Source of the DNA: Syntrophus gentianae
GTDB taxonomy: Bacteria; Desulfobacterota; Syntrophia; Syntrophales; Syntrophaceae
Direction of reading: 5' to 3'
NCBI RefSeq assembly: GCF_900109885.1
Contig: NZ_FOBS01000006.1
Coordinates: 1 to 64,000 of the forward strand
Length of the DNA stretch: 64,000 bases
Position numbers and translations under genes: made by a program. Positions 8,523 to 17,024 of this stretch are shown piece by piece. Positions within the stretch are counted from its first letter, which is position 1, and each line of letters starts with the position of its first letter. The notes under the pieces are model-generated. The model was not told the origin of the DNA, ran no database searches, and was given only the letters and a program-made list of their open reading frames with translations.

Positions 8523-10328
8523 ATGAGCGAAACCGAGTCGAAAGATAAAACGATTCAAGCGCTGCAGCGTCAGATTGAGGACATGTCCATCCGGGTGAAA
8601 CATCTGGAGAACGATAATTTTTTGACGCAAGAGGAAAATGAAAGCGTCTTTTTGAAATATGTGGAGATGCTCAATGAATGGCGTAAAAAGAATTCCGAAC
8701 TGGAAATACTGAAAACACATCTTGAGCAGAGGGTGCAGGAGCGAACCGTTCAACTGGAAAATTCCAACCGGGCGCTTTCCGAGGAGATCCGGAAGTATCA
8801 GATTGCCGAGGCATCACGGAAAGAAAGTGAAGAGCGATATCGGATGCTCTTTGAAAACAATCATACCGTCATCCTGCTGACCAACCCCGAAACGGGTCGG
8901 ATTGTCGATGCGAATCCGGCGGCCTGCGAGTATTATAACTGCAGTCGGGAAATGATGCGGCAGATGAAAGTAACCGACATCGATACACTCACCGAAGTCC
9001 ATGAGATTTATGAAAAAGATCAGGGAAATAAATTCCTGAGCAACCACTTTTATTCTCAGCACCGACTGGCCGATGGTCAAATCCGGGATGTGGAAGTCTA
9101 TATCGGTCCAATCCATATTGATGAACAGTTGCACCTCTGTTCCGTCATTCATGACATTACCGACCGAAAGCGGATTGATGAAGAACTCACTCGAGTCCAC
9201 AAGTTGGAATCCGTCGGGATTCTTGCCGGAGGGATTGCCCATGATTTCAATAATCTCCTGGCTGTTATCATGGGGACTATCACCCTGGTCAAAATGATCA
9301 GCAAGAAAGACGATCAGATCTTCAATGAATTGAGCCGCGCAGAGGCTGCCTGCATTCAGGCCCGGGAGCTGACTTCGAGGCTGATCACCTTTTCGGAAGG
9401 CGGGGGGCCTCTGAAGAAAGTGCACATGTTGGATCGTCTCCTGCGGGAGTCGGCCAGTATTGCCCTGAGTGGTTCCAATCTCCAGTGTTCCTTTGAATTT
9501 CCCGATAATCTATGGCCTGCATTGATTGACGAAGGACAGATGCAACAGGTCGTCCTCCATCTGGTGAGGAACGCCCGAGAAGCCATGCCGGATGGTGGAA
9601 TCATCACCATCAGCGCGGAAAATGTCCGAATTGCGAAAGACGAAAATCCAGCGCTCAAGGAAGGCGCCTATGTAAAATGGTCTGTTGAGGACCGGGGTCG
9701 AGGCATCCCGGAAGAGCATCGTTCCCGGATATTCGATCCTTATTTCACGACCAAGTCTCTGGGAGATATCAAGGGAAGGGGGTTGGGGCTGGCCATCTGT
9801 CATTCCATTATCAAAAAACACGAAGGGCTTATTTCCTATTCGACAGAAATCGGGAAGGGAACCCGGTTTACCGTTTTCATCCCTGCATCCATTGAAGAAA
9901 AAGTGCTTTCTCAGAGAGACGTCGGGCAGGAATCCGAGGGTGTTCAGGGAAGGATTCTGGTGATGGATGACGAAGAAACCGTTCGGCAGGTCATGGGGCA
10001 GATCCTGACCCATCTTGGCTATGAAGTGGTTACCACCGAAAATGGAGAGGAAGCCGTTGTTCTGTACGAGGGAGCCAAAGCCGCCGGTCAGCCTTTCGAT
10101 CTGGTCATTCTCGATCTGACCGTCAGGGGAGGCATGGGAGGAAAAATCGCCATTCAGAAAATGCGCGAGTTTGATCCGGATGTACGGGCCATTATTGCAA
10201 CAGGTTATTCAAATGATCCCATTGTGCAATCCTTCAGAGACTATGGTTTTAAGGAGGCGATTACCAAACCCTTTACCCTGATGACCCTGAAGGCGGCCGT
10301 CAGTGGCGTCCTCTCCCATGGTTCCTGA
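8523..10328 (+). CDS. Cytoplasmic PAS hybrid histidine kinase with C-terminal receiver domain
   Basis: 601 aa. Residues 1-95 form a charged coiled coil, about 100-220 a PAS domain (YRMLFENNHTVILL), then a HisKA domain with the phosphoacceptor in GGIAHDFNNLL (His240). A HATPase domain follows (VRNAREAMPDGG, DRGRGIPEEH, GRGLGLAICHSI). The C-terminal receiver from about 475 has the acidic pair MDDEE, phospho-Asp531 in LVILDL and the KPF lysine. No membrane segments are predicted, so it senses a cytoplasmic signal. It follows the HDOD gene directly. The DFNN type H-box is common in deltaproteobacterial hybrid kinases. Confidence 0.92.
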   Translation: MSETESKDKTIQALQRQIEDMSIRVKHLENDNFLTQEENESVFLKYVEMLNEWRKKNSELEILKTHLEQRVQERTVQLENSNRALSEEIRKYQIAEASRKESEERYRMLFENNHTVILLTNPETGRIVDANPAACEYYNCSREMMRQMKVTDIDTLTEVHEIYEKDQGNKFLSNHFYSQHRLADGQIRDVEVYIGPIHIDEQLHLCSVIHDITDRKRIDEELTRVHKLESVGILAGGIAHDFNNLLAVIMGTITLVKMISKKDDQIFNELSRAEAACIQARELTSRLITFSEGGGPLKKVHMLDRLLRESASIALSGSNLQCSFEFPDNLWPALIDEGQMQQVVLHLVRNAREAMPDGGIITISAENVRIAKDENPALKEGAYVKWSVEDRGRGIPEEHRSRIFDPYFTTKSLGDIKGRGLGLAICHSIIKKHEGLISYSTEIGKGTRFTVFIPASIEEKVLSQRDVGQESEGVQGRILVMDDEETVRQVMGQILTHLGYEVVTTENGEEAVVLYEGAKAAGQPFDLVILDLTVRGGMGGKIAIQKMREFDPDVRAIIATGYSNDPIVQSFRDYGFKEAITKPFTLMTLKAAVSGVLSHGS

Positions 10329-10360
10329 GGGAGCCGCGCTTTCTGAATAAACCTCTGACT

Positions 10361-11134
10361 TCAGCGAGCTTTCCGGAGGGCGGAAAGCATCTGTTGATGA
10401 ATCCCCCCATTTGATGCCAATACGTGAGGCGCTGTCATTGAAAAGTCTTCTCCCGAAAGAGCCGTAACGATTCCCCCCGCCTCCTGGATCAACAGAGAGG
10501 CTGCAGCGGTGTCCCAGGGCATCAGCTTCAATTCCCAGAAGCCGTCAAACCGGCCGGCGGCGACATACGCCATATCAAGGGCCGCAGCCCCGGCGTGGCG
10601 GATGGCTTGAGCCTCCTTGATCATTAAATTGAAATAATCCAGATTATTATTGTCGCTTTCCCGGATGTCATAGGGAAAACCCGTGGCAAGAAGACTTCGG
10701 GAAAGGTCCGATGTGTCCGATACGGAAATGCGCTGCCCGTTGAGCCAGGATCCCTTCCCCTTTTCCGCATAAAACATCTCATCCATCATGGGATTGTAAA
10801 CAACGCCGGAGAGAATGCCCTGCTCCTCCAAGGCAATGGAGACACAAAAGACGGGATAGCCATGGGCATAGTTGGTCGTTCCGTCCAGCGGATCGATAAT
10901 CCAGCGGTATTTTGAGCTTCTTTCTTTTTCCGGCGATTCTTCCGTCAGAACGGAATGGTCGGGAAAATGCTGCTGGATGCGATTGAGAATCAATTCCTCG
11001 GACATCCGGTCCGCTTCCGTCACCAGATTGACGACGCCTTTGTAGTCAATGGAATGTGGTGCATGCAGACGGCTTTTAAGAAGCTGTCCGGCTTCTCGCG
11101 CCGTGAAAACGGCAAATTCGGTGAATTCATTCAT
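10361..11134 (-). CDS. suhB: Inositol monophosphatase family protein (SuhB-like)
   Basis: 257 aa from ATG 11134; an upstream in-frame ATG would add 18 residues with no family match. Metal-site motifs are present: LTEESPE (about 69), DPLDGTTNYAHGYPVF (about 83-98) and WDTAAASLLIQEAGG (about 206). Enzymes of this family dephosphorylate inositol-1-phosphate, and SuhB also acts in rRNA antitermination. The substrate here is not determinable. It converges with the hybrid kinase gene, leaving 32 bases between stops. Confidence 0.85.
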   Translation of the reverse strand: MNEFTEFAVFTAREAGQLLKSRLHAPHSIDYKGVVNLVTEADRMSEELILNRIQQHFPDHSVLTEESPEKERSSKYRWIIDPLDGTTNYAHGYPVFCVSIALEEQGILSGVVYNPMMDEMFYAEKGKGSWLNGQRISVSDTSDLSRSLLATGFPYDIRESDNNNLDYFNLMIKEAQAIRHAGAAALDMAYVAAGRFDGFWELKLMPWDTAAASLLIQEAGGIVTALSGEDFSMTAPHVLASNGGIHQQMLSALRKAR

Positions 11135-11317
11135 TCCGGTTAGTCTCTTGGAAAACTCCAATTCCGTGTTGAAGTAAATCCATATCATACAAATAAAGAA
11201 AACGGTTAGGATAAATGCCGACGGATCGTTGGGACATAACTTTGTGTTGCGGAGCCCTCCATTTGATGTTAAGCAAAATGGACGCTGGATTCAAGGGAGA
11301 GAAAGAGGCAAAAGACC

Positions 11318-12160
11318 ATGAGTGCAGAGCTGGTTCATGAGGAACTGAAAACATTTGTATCCGATTTGAAAGCCGCCAGGGAAGCAAAGGGACTTTCATT
11401 GAAGAATGTTCATGAAAAGACGAGGATTAGCGTTACGATTCTGGATGCGCTAGAAAAAGGCGAGTTCCATCTTTTACCGCCTGATGTCTATACGCGGAAT
11501 TTTATCCGGAATTATGCCGAGTTTCTTGAGGTGGACTCTAAGCCCATTCTGGATTCTTTCAAAGATGAAAAGGAATATGCAGCGCCTCCGGTTCTTCAGA
11601 AGGAAACAATGGAAACCCTTCCCTCTTCTGAGCGGCATCATTGGAAACATCTTGTCCTGGGTGTTTCCGTTTTCTTTTTTATCGGTGTTCTTGTCTGGCT
11701 GCTTGTTTCCTATGCAGATAAATCCATTCTTTTAAAAAGTTCCGGCTCCGGGGAACGTGAAAGAACAGCATCGTCCGGAGAGGCGCCTGTCGGCGCCAAT
11801 TCGGGCATTAAGGATGTTGCGACTCTTCCGTCTTCAACAAAACCTCTGCCGGAAACAACAAACACCTTTCCACCACAAGCTGCCGAACCAGACCATCCTC
11901 AAGCCTCTTCCTCACACGAGGCTGCCGGACCTTACACCCTTATTATTGAAGCCAAGGAAAAGACCTGGCTGAGAATCCGGACCGATGATGAAGAGGCTAC
12001 GGAACGAACGATGAAGCCGGGAGAAAGGCTGGATCTAAGTGCGAGGGAACGCTTTACGCTGGATATCGGCAATGCGGCGGGCGTTCGGGTGTTGTTTCAG
12101 GATCGGCTGCTGGAAAATCTGGGGGAAGAGGGTCAGGTGGTTCACCTCAGCCTTCCCTGA
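11318..12160 (+). CDS. rodZ: RodZ-like helix-turn-helix membrane protein
   Basis: 280 aa. Residues 10-85 hold a Cro/C1-type HTH of the RodZ kind (LKAAREAKGLSLKNVHEKT, and VYTRNFIRNYAEFL). A single transmembrane helix spans about 111-132. A Pro/Ser/Thr-rich linker follows, and a C-terminal DUF4115-like beta domain (TLIIEAKEKTWLRIR) ends the protein. RodZ links the MreB cytoskeleton to the envelope and helps maintain rod shape. Topology is cytoplasmic N-terminus and periplasmic C-terminus. The assignment rests on domain order; sequence identity to E. coli RodZ would be low. Confidence 0.82.
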   Translation: MSAELVHEELKTFVSDLKAAREAKGLSLKNVHEKTRISVTILDALEKGEFHLLPPDVYTRNFIRNYAEFLEVDSKPILDSFKDEKEYAAPPVLQKETMETLPSSERHHWKHLVLGVSVFFFIGVLVWLLVSYADKSILLKSSGSGERERTASSGEAPVGANSGIKDVATLPSSTKPLPETTNTFPPQAAEPDHPQASSSHEAAGPYTLIIEAKEKTWLRIRTDDEEATERTMKPGERLDLSARERFTLDIGNAAGVRVLFQDRLLENLGEEGQVVHLSLP

Positions 12161-12303
12161 ACCTGGCGTGTCGACATTTTTCCCTTTTCATGATCTGTTT
12201 GACAACGGGGGAATGTTATTTTATGCTGGCAGTCAAGTTAAAAGAAATCAAGCGGGTTCGTTTTCTCGCATAAAACCGAATATAAGCGCAAAGGAGTAAA
12301 TCT

Positions 12304-12489
12304 ATGTTTGGAATTGGAATGCCTGAATTGCTGGTCATTCTGGTGATCATTCTGATCATCTTCGGAGCCGGCAAACTTCCGGAAATCGGAGGTGCAATCG
12401 GCAAGGGGATCAAGAACTTCAAGAAAGCAACAAACGAACCTGAAGAGATCGACGTTACTTCCCCGCCAAAGAAGATTGAACCGAAGTAA
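12304..12489 (+). CDS. tatA: Twin-arginine translocase subunit TatA/E
   Basis: 61 aa. One N-terminal membrane helix ([15 protein letters not shown]) is followed by the invariant [20 protein letters not shown], the TatA hinge and amphipathic helix. A short charged tail follows. It forms the pore-like assembly for folded-protein export, relevant to hydrogenases with Tat signals elsewhere, though none is seen here. A ribosome-binding site AAAGGAG lies eight bases upstream. Its stop codon overlaps the left end of a palindromic repeat element. tatB/tatC are not adjacent. Confidence 0.93.
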   Translation: MFGIGMPELLVILVIILIIFGAGKLPEIGGAIGKGIKNFKKATNEPEEIDVTSPPKKIEPK

Positions 12490-12567
12490 TACCGGCTTGC
12501 ATTCAAAAGGATAACAAGGCGGCGAGGAAGCAAACGCAGTTAGCCGAATGAAGGCAACTTGGTATAA
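12487..12567. mobile_element. MITE-like palindromic repeat, short copy
   Basis: 81 bases bounded by TAATACC and GGTATAA. The left end (TAATACCGGCTTGCATTCAA, then AAGGATAAC) and the reverse complement of the right end (TTATACCAAGTTGCCTTCAT, then TCGGCTAAC) form imperfect terminal inverted repeats of about 29 bases. A longer relative lies in opposite orientation at 59642-59770; the two share terminal sequences and AACAAGGCGGC internally. The left end coincides with the tatA stop codon. No coding capacity is seen. Confidence 0.75.
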
Positions 12568-12806
12568 AGATGCTTCAAGGGGCATCAACTCTTGGAAGCG
12601 ATAGCTTGCCTTGCTCCGAGACGTGCTGAAGAGGAGGATTGATGATCCTGCGGCCTGGTTTCCTTGATCGTCTATCCCCTTTTTCAGAGCAAAGCTGACA
12701 CTCAAGGCAAGGCGCAAACCACGAGTGGATGAGGTTCTACAAACGCCTCGCGTTGAGGAGCCAACAATGCAGCCGATGCCTTCAGACCAGGAAAAGGGAC
12801 TTGATG
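12568..12806. other. Gene-free stretch between repeat element and ssb
   Basis: No credible reading frame, tRNA or terminator was found here. The part 12700-12790 (AAGGCAAGGCGC, TTGAGGAGCCAAC) vaguely resembles the internal sequence of the long repeat copy and may be a decayed relative, but the match is too weak to assign. Confidence 0.3.
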
Positions 12807-13226
12807 TCAGAAGGGAACATCATCCTCCGGCAGTGGCGGAGAATCGTTGAAGGGTGTGAAATGTCCCTCTGACGCGTTCCTGGCTTCACCCCGGTCAGCC
12901 CCTTTCGGACTGAGCATCTTCATATCCGAGGCAATGATCTCCGTTGTATACCGTTTGACGCCGTCCTTACCTTCCCAGGATCGGGTCCGGATTCGCCCTT
13001 CGATATAAACCAGAAGTCCCTTGGCCAGGTAATTGCCGCAGATCTCGGCAAGTTTGCCGAAAGTGACGATGTTGTGCCACTCCGTCTTCTGAACTTTCTC
13101 GCCACTTTTATCTTTCCACTGTTCATCCGTGGCCAGACTGAAACTGGTGACCATGGCGCCGTCGGGTGTGTAGCGCACCTCCGGATCTTTCCCCAGCCTG
13201 CCAACTAAGATCGCCTTATTGATCAT
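12807..13226 (-). CDS. ssb: Single-stranded DNA-binding protein
   Basis: 139 aa. The start at 13226 gives the canonical [20 protein letters not shown]; a nine-residue longer reading is open but non-conserved. The OB fold shows [28 protein letters not shown] and [16 protein letters not shown]. The acidic C-terminal tip ends DDVPF, the protein-interaction tail of bacterial SSB. It binds ssDNA in replication, repair and recombination. Confidence 0.95.
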   Translation of the reverse strand: MINKAILVGRLGKDPEVRYTPDGAMVTSFSLATDEQWKDKSGEKVQKTEWHNIVTFGKLAEICGNYLAKGLLVYIEGRIRTRSWEGKDGVKRYTTEIIASDMKMLSPKGADRGEARNASEGHFTPFNDSPPLPEDDVPF

Positions 13227-13436
13227 GGAATGTCCGTTATCCTCTCCTGTCAAAATTTACTGCAGATGGTTTCTGCTATACACAAATACCTCCTAATTCG
13301 CAATCTCATTTAAGGTTTTCTCCGTCGGTATTCAGGTAATCAAGGGGACATCTCTCCTGTGTTTTCAAAACCTTCTTGACTAACGCGGAAAAAAAAGATA
13401 GTGAACTTCGCTTTATAACAGTGTTACGGTGAAGAC

Positions 13437-14927
13437 ATGGCAGATAGCGAACTTTTGCGGAAAAGACTTGAGAAAATGAATGCCCTGAAGGCGGAAGGGA
13501 TAGACTTGTACCCCAATGATGCCCGTGTCGGCCATACGACCGCATCGATTCTGGAGCGCTTCAAGGATGCCGATAATGAGGTGCTGGCGGGGATTAACGA
13601 ACGCTTTACATTGGCGGGAAGATTGATGGCTGTCCGGAATTTCGGAAAAGCGGCCTTTATAAACATTCAGGACAGAAAAGGAAGGATGCAGGCTTATCTG
13701 CACCGGAACAGCATCGGGGATGCGGCTTACTCCCTCTTTAAGAGACTGGATGTGGGGGATATCGTTTTTATCGGCGGCAAGCCCATTCGAACCAAAACGG
13801 GAGAGTTGACGCTTGAAGTGGATGAATTGCGACTGTTGTCCAAGGCCATCCGGCCTCTGCCCGAAAAATGGCATGGTCTGACGGATGTTGAGACCCGCTA
13901 CCGGCAGCGCCATGTGGATCTGATCGTCAATCCGAAGGTGCGGGAGGTTTTCGTGACCCGGAGCCGGATCATCAATGCCATCCGTCAGTTCATGGACGAG
14001 CGGGATTTCCTGGAAGTGGAAACGCCCATGATGCAACCCAAGGCCGGTGGAGCGACGGCGCGGCCTTTCAAGACCCATCACAATGCCCTGGGGATGGACC
14101 TGTATCTTCGCATCGCTCCTGAGCTCTATCTGAAACGGCTCATTACCGGCGGAATGGAACGGGTTTATGAAATCAACCGGAATTTCCGCAACGAAGGGAT
14201 ATCCACCTTTCACAACCCTGAGTTTACGATGATGGAATTCTATCAGGCCTATGCGACTTATGAGGATCTGATGAACTTTACGGAGGAATTGCTGACATCC
14301 GTCGCGCAGAGCGTTTCCGGAGGGCTGCAGTTCCAGTATCAAGGGATGGATATTGATCTGACCCCGCCCTGGACGAGGATCTCGGTCAAGGATGCCATTC
14401 TCCGTTACGATGGAGTTGCGCCGGACGTTCTGGAAAATCAGGAGAAGGCCTATGCCTATGCCCGCGAACTGGGCCTGGAAGTAAAGGAAACGGACGCTCT
14501 TGGTAAAATCGTGACGGCCATCTTTGAAGAGGTTGTGGAGAAGAAACTCATTCAACCCACCTTTGTGACCCTTTATCCCGTGGAGGTTTCTCCTCTTTCC
14601 CGGCGCAACGCCGCCGATCCCGGCCTCACCGACCGCTTCGAACTGTATATTGCCGGAAAGGAGATAGCCAACGCCTTTTCCGAGCTCAATGATCCGGAGG
14701 ACCAGCGGGGGCGTTTCCTGATGCAGGCCAAGGAACGGGAAGAAGGCAACGAAGAAACGCACGTCATGGATGAAGATTATGTTCAGGTCCTGGAATATGC
14801 CATGCCGCCGACAGCCGGCGAGGGAATCGGGATCGATCGGCTCATTATGCTCTTGACGGATTCGCCTTCCATCCGGGATGTCATCCTCTTTCCTCACATG
14901 CGGAGGAAGGAACAGGAATCGGAATAA
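13437..14927 (+). CDS. lysS: Lysyl-tRNA synthetase (class II)
   Basis: 496 aa, standard length. An N-terminal anticodon-binding OB domain (FTLAGRLMAVRNFGKAAFI) precedes the class II catalytic core. Motif 2 is FRNEGISTFHNPEFTMMEFY and motif 3 GEGIGIDRLIMLLT, and PRR-type ends are intact. It charges tRNA-Lys. The ORF starts at an ATG after a weak upstream sequence, and a TTGACT at about 13375 may be part of its promoter. The envelope genes follow on the same strand after 63 bases. Confidence 0.97.
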   Translation: MADSELLRKRLEKMNALKAEGIDLYPNDARVGHTTASILERFKDADNEVLAGINERFTLAGRLMAVRNFGKAAFINIQDRKGRMQAYLHRNSIGDAAYSLFKRLDVGDIVFIGGKPIRTKTGELTLEVDELRLLSKAIRPLPEKWHGLTDVETRYRQRHVDLIVNPKVREVFVTRSRIINAIRQFMDERDFLEVETPMMQPKAGGATARPFKTHHNALGMDLYLRIAPELYLKRLITGGMERVYEINRNFRNEGISTFHNPEFTMMEFYQAYATYEDLMNFTEELLTSVAQSVSGGLQFQYQGMDIDLTPPWTRISVKDAILRYDGVAPDVLENQEKAYAYARELGLEVKETDALGKIVTAIFEEVVEKKLIQPTFVTLYPVEVSPLSRRNAADPGLTDRFELYIAGKEIANAFSELNDPEDQRGRFLMQAKEREEGNEETHVMDEDYVQVLEYAMPPTAGEGIGIDRLIMLLTDSPSIRDVILFPHMRRKEQESE

Positions 14928-14990
14928 GCTTGAATATCCCCTTTCCTGAACGGGAAATTTCCTTTCAGTTCGGCACGTTTATTTTTCAAT

Positions 14991-16265
14991 ATGTCCTATG
15001 AATTTTTTATTAATCTGCGCTATCTTCGCGCAAAAAGGAAGCAAGTCTTTGTTTCCATCATTACGTTCATTTCCATAGCGGGAATCTTTCTGGGTGTGGC
15101 CGCACTGATTATCGTTCTTGCCGTGATGAACGGGTTTGAAACGGATCTGCGCAACAAGATCCTGGGGATCAATTCACACATCGTTCTGATGGAGTATCAG
15201 GGCGCCATGAAGAATTATCCGCAGGTCATGAGCGAGGTCAAAAAAATTCCGGGGGTTGTGGCCTCTACACCCTTTATTTACAGTCAGGCCATGCTGAAAA
15301 GTGAGAACAGCGTCAGTGGCGCTGTCCTGCGAGGTCTGTCTCTTAAGGACGCCTTCGGGGTTCTCGATCTCGGGCGGATGCAGGCTGGAAGCGTCCAGGC
15401 CCTCGCGGAACCGCAGCGGCGCGAGAGTGCGACCGGAGCCGCGGAAGTTGCGCCCGGAATTGTGATCGGTAAGGAGCTTGCTAAAAATATGGGCCTGATC
15501 CTTCATGATCCGGTTTACATCATCACGCCCATGGGAATATCCACCCCGATGGGATTTGTCCCGCGCATGAAGAAATTCGTGGTCGTCGGCATCTTCGATT
15601 CGGGGTTCTACGAGTACGATTCCACTCTTGCCTATGTATCCCTCCAGGATTGCCAGGCGTTCCTGAACCTGGGCGATACGGTTTCGGGGCTGGAGATCAA
15701 GGTGGATGATATCTATCGTGCCGATGTCATTGCCCGGAACATTGAGAAAAAACTCGGCTTTCCCTACTGGGCCAGGCATTGGATGGAAATGAACAAGAAT
15801 CTTTTCTCAGCGCTCAAGCTGGAGAAACGGGTCATGTTTATTATTCTCAGTCTGATTGTACTGGTTGCCGCCTTCAACATCATCAGCACCCTGATCATGG
15901 TGGTCATGGAAAAAAACAAGGACATCGCGATCCTGAAGTCCATGGGCGCCACATCGGGCAGCATTATGAAAATCTTTGTGTTCCAGGGATTGACCATCGG
16001 GATGATTGGAACGACGCTGGGAACTGTGGCGGGGCTTGTCCTGTCTTACAATCTGTCCCGGTTATCGGCGTTTATCGAACAACTCTTCGGGTTCAAGATC
16101 CTGCCGGGAGATGTCTATTATCTTAACCAACTGCCCTCCCGGGTGGATTATACGGACGTTGCCATTATCGTGGTCGGATCCATCCTGATTTCATTTCTTT
16201 CCACACTCTATCCCTCCCGCAGAGCAGCGCGGCTGGACCCGGCGGAGGCCCTGCGAAATGAATAA
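14991..16265 (+). CDS. lolC: Lipoprotein-releasing ABC transporter permease, LolC/LolE family
   Basis: 424 aa. The first membrane helix follows RYLRAKRKQVFVSIITFIS, a large periplasmic MacB-PCD-like domain spans about 50-270, and three C-terminal helices (FtsX fold) end in SFLSTLYPSRRAARLDPAEALRNE. That end is the hallmark of LolC/LolE. It extracts lipoproteins from the inner membrane for transfer to LolA. Only one permease gene is present next to lolD, so the complex may be a homodimer of a LolF-type protein; this is inference. Confidence 0.93.
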   Translation: MSYEFFINLRYLRAKRKQVFVSIITFISIAGIFLGVAALIIVLAVMNGFETDLRNKILGINSHIVLMEYQGAMKNYPQVMSEVKKIPGVVASTPFIYSQAMLKSENSVSGAVLRGLSLKDAFGVLDLGRMQAGSVQALAEPQRRESATGAAEVAPGIVIGKELAKNMGLILHDPVYIITPMGISTPMGFVPRMKKFVVVGIFDSGFYEYDSTLAYVSLQDCQAFLNLGDTVSGLEIKVDDIYRADVIARNIEKKLGFPYWARHWMEMNKNLFSALKLEKRVMFIILSLIVLVAAFNIISTLIMVVMEKNKDIAILKSMGATSGSIMKIFVFQGLTIGMIGTTLGTVAGLVLSYNLSRLSAFIEQLFGFKILPGDVYYLNQLPSRVDYTDVAIIVVGSILISFLSTLYPSRRAARLDPAEALRNE

Positions 16266-16352
16266 GGACGAAGAGAGAAGGGTACCGGCGATGGGGATTC
16301 CCAACGGATCGAGAAGGGCTTACGGCAGAAGGCGTTTCGGGGGAAGGGCATC

Positions 16353-17024
16353 GTGATTCAGGTGCAGGACCTCAAAAAGACCTTTGTTAAAGACGGCAAC
16401 CGGATTGAAGTACTGCGCGGACTGAATCTGACAATTGACAACGGGGATTCGCTGGCGATTCTCGGTGTCTCGGGGGCGGGAAAGACAACCTTCGTCCACA
16501 TCCTGGGAACACTGGATCATCCGACTTCGGGAGAAGTCCTTTTTAATGGTCTGGATGTCTTTAAATGGCCGGCAAAAAAGCTGGCGTCCTTCAGGAACCG
16601 GACGATCGGCTTTGTCTTTCAGTTCCACAATCTGCTGCCGGAGTTCAACAGTCTTGAGAATACGATGATGCCGGCCCTGATTCACGGCATGTCGCGGCGG
16701 GACGCTCTTGCCAGGGCTGAAACGATATTGCATGATGTAGGCCTTGGTGATAGGATGACGCACAAACCTGCGGAACTATCCGGGGGCGAGCAACAGCGGG
16801 TTGCCGTCGCCCGGGCGCTGATCATGGAACCGGAAATTCTTCTCGCTGATGAACCCACTGGGAATCTCGATACGGAAACCGGTCGAAAAATTGAGGATAT
16901 TCTTTTGGATCTTAACCAGCGAAAGGGGATTACCCTGATTGTGGTAACCCATAACCAGTCTTTAGCCGGGAGAATGTCGCGAAGCATTGGCTTGCGGGAT
17001 GGGGAAATATATACCTGTGGATAA
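16353..17024 (+). CDS. lolD: Lipoprotein-releasing ABC transporter ATPase LolD
   Basis: 223 aa, starting at GTG 16353 with GGGGAAGGG just upstream. Walker A GVSGAGKTTFVHILGTLD, signature LSGGEQQRVAVARAL and Walker B ILLADEPTGNLD are of the LolD/MacB subclass. It powers the LolC/E permease upstream. Its last codons overlap the start of bamA by eight bases, indicating translational coupling. Confidence 0.94.
   Translation: MIQVQDLKKTFVKDGNRIEVLRGLNLTIDNGDSLAILGVSGAGKTTFVHILGTLDHPTSGEVLFNGLDVFKWPAKKLASFRNRTIGFVFQFHNLLPEFNSLENTMMPALIHGMSRRDALARAETILHDVGLGDRMTHKPAELSGGEQQRVAVARALIMEPEILLADEPTGNLDTETGRKIEDILLDLNQRKGITLIVVTHNQSLAGRMSRSIGLRDGEIYTCG

Noticed and set aside
12238-12717. 159-codon minus-strand frame across tatA and the repeat
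   Set aside because: It is antisense to tatA and to the palindromic element, and its composition is that of a shadow frame.
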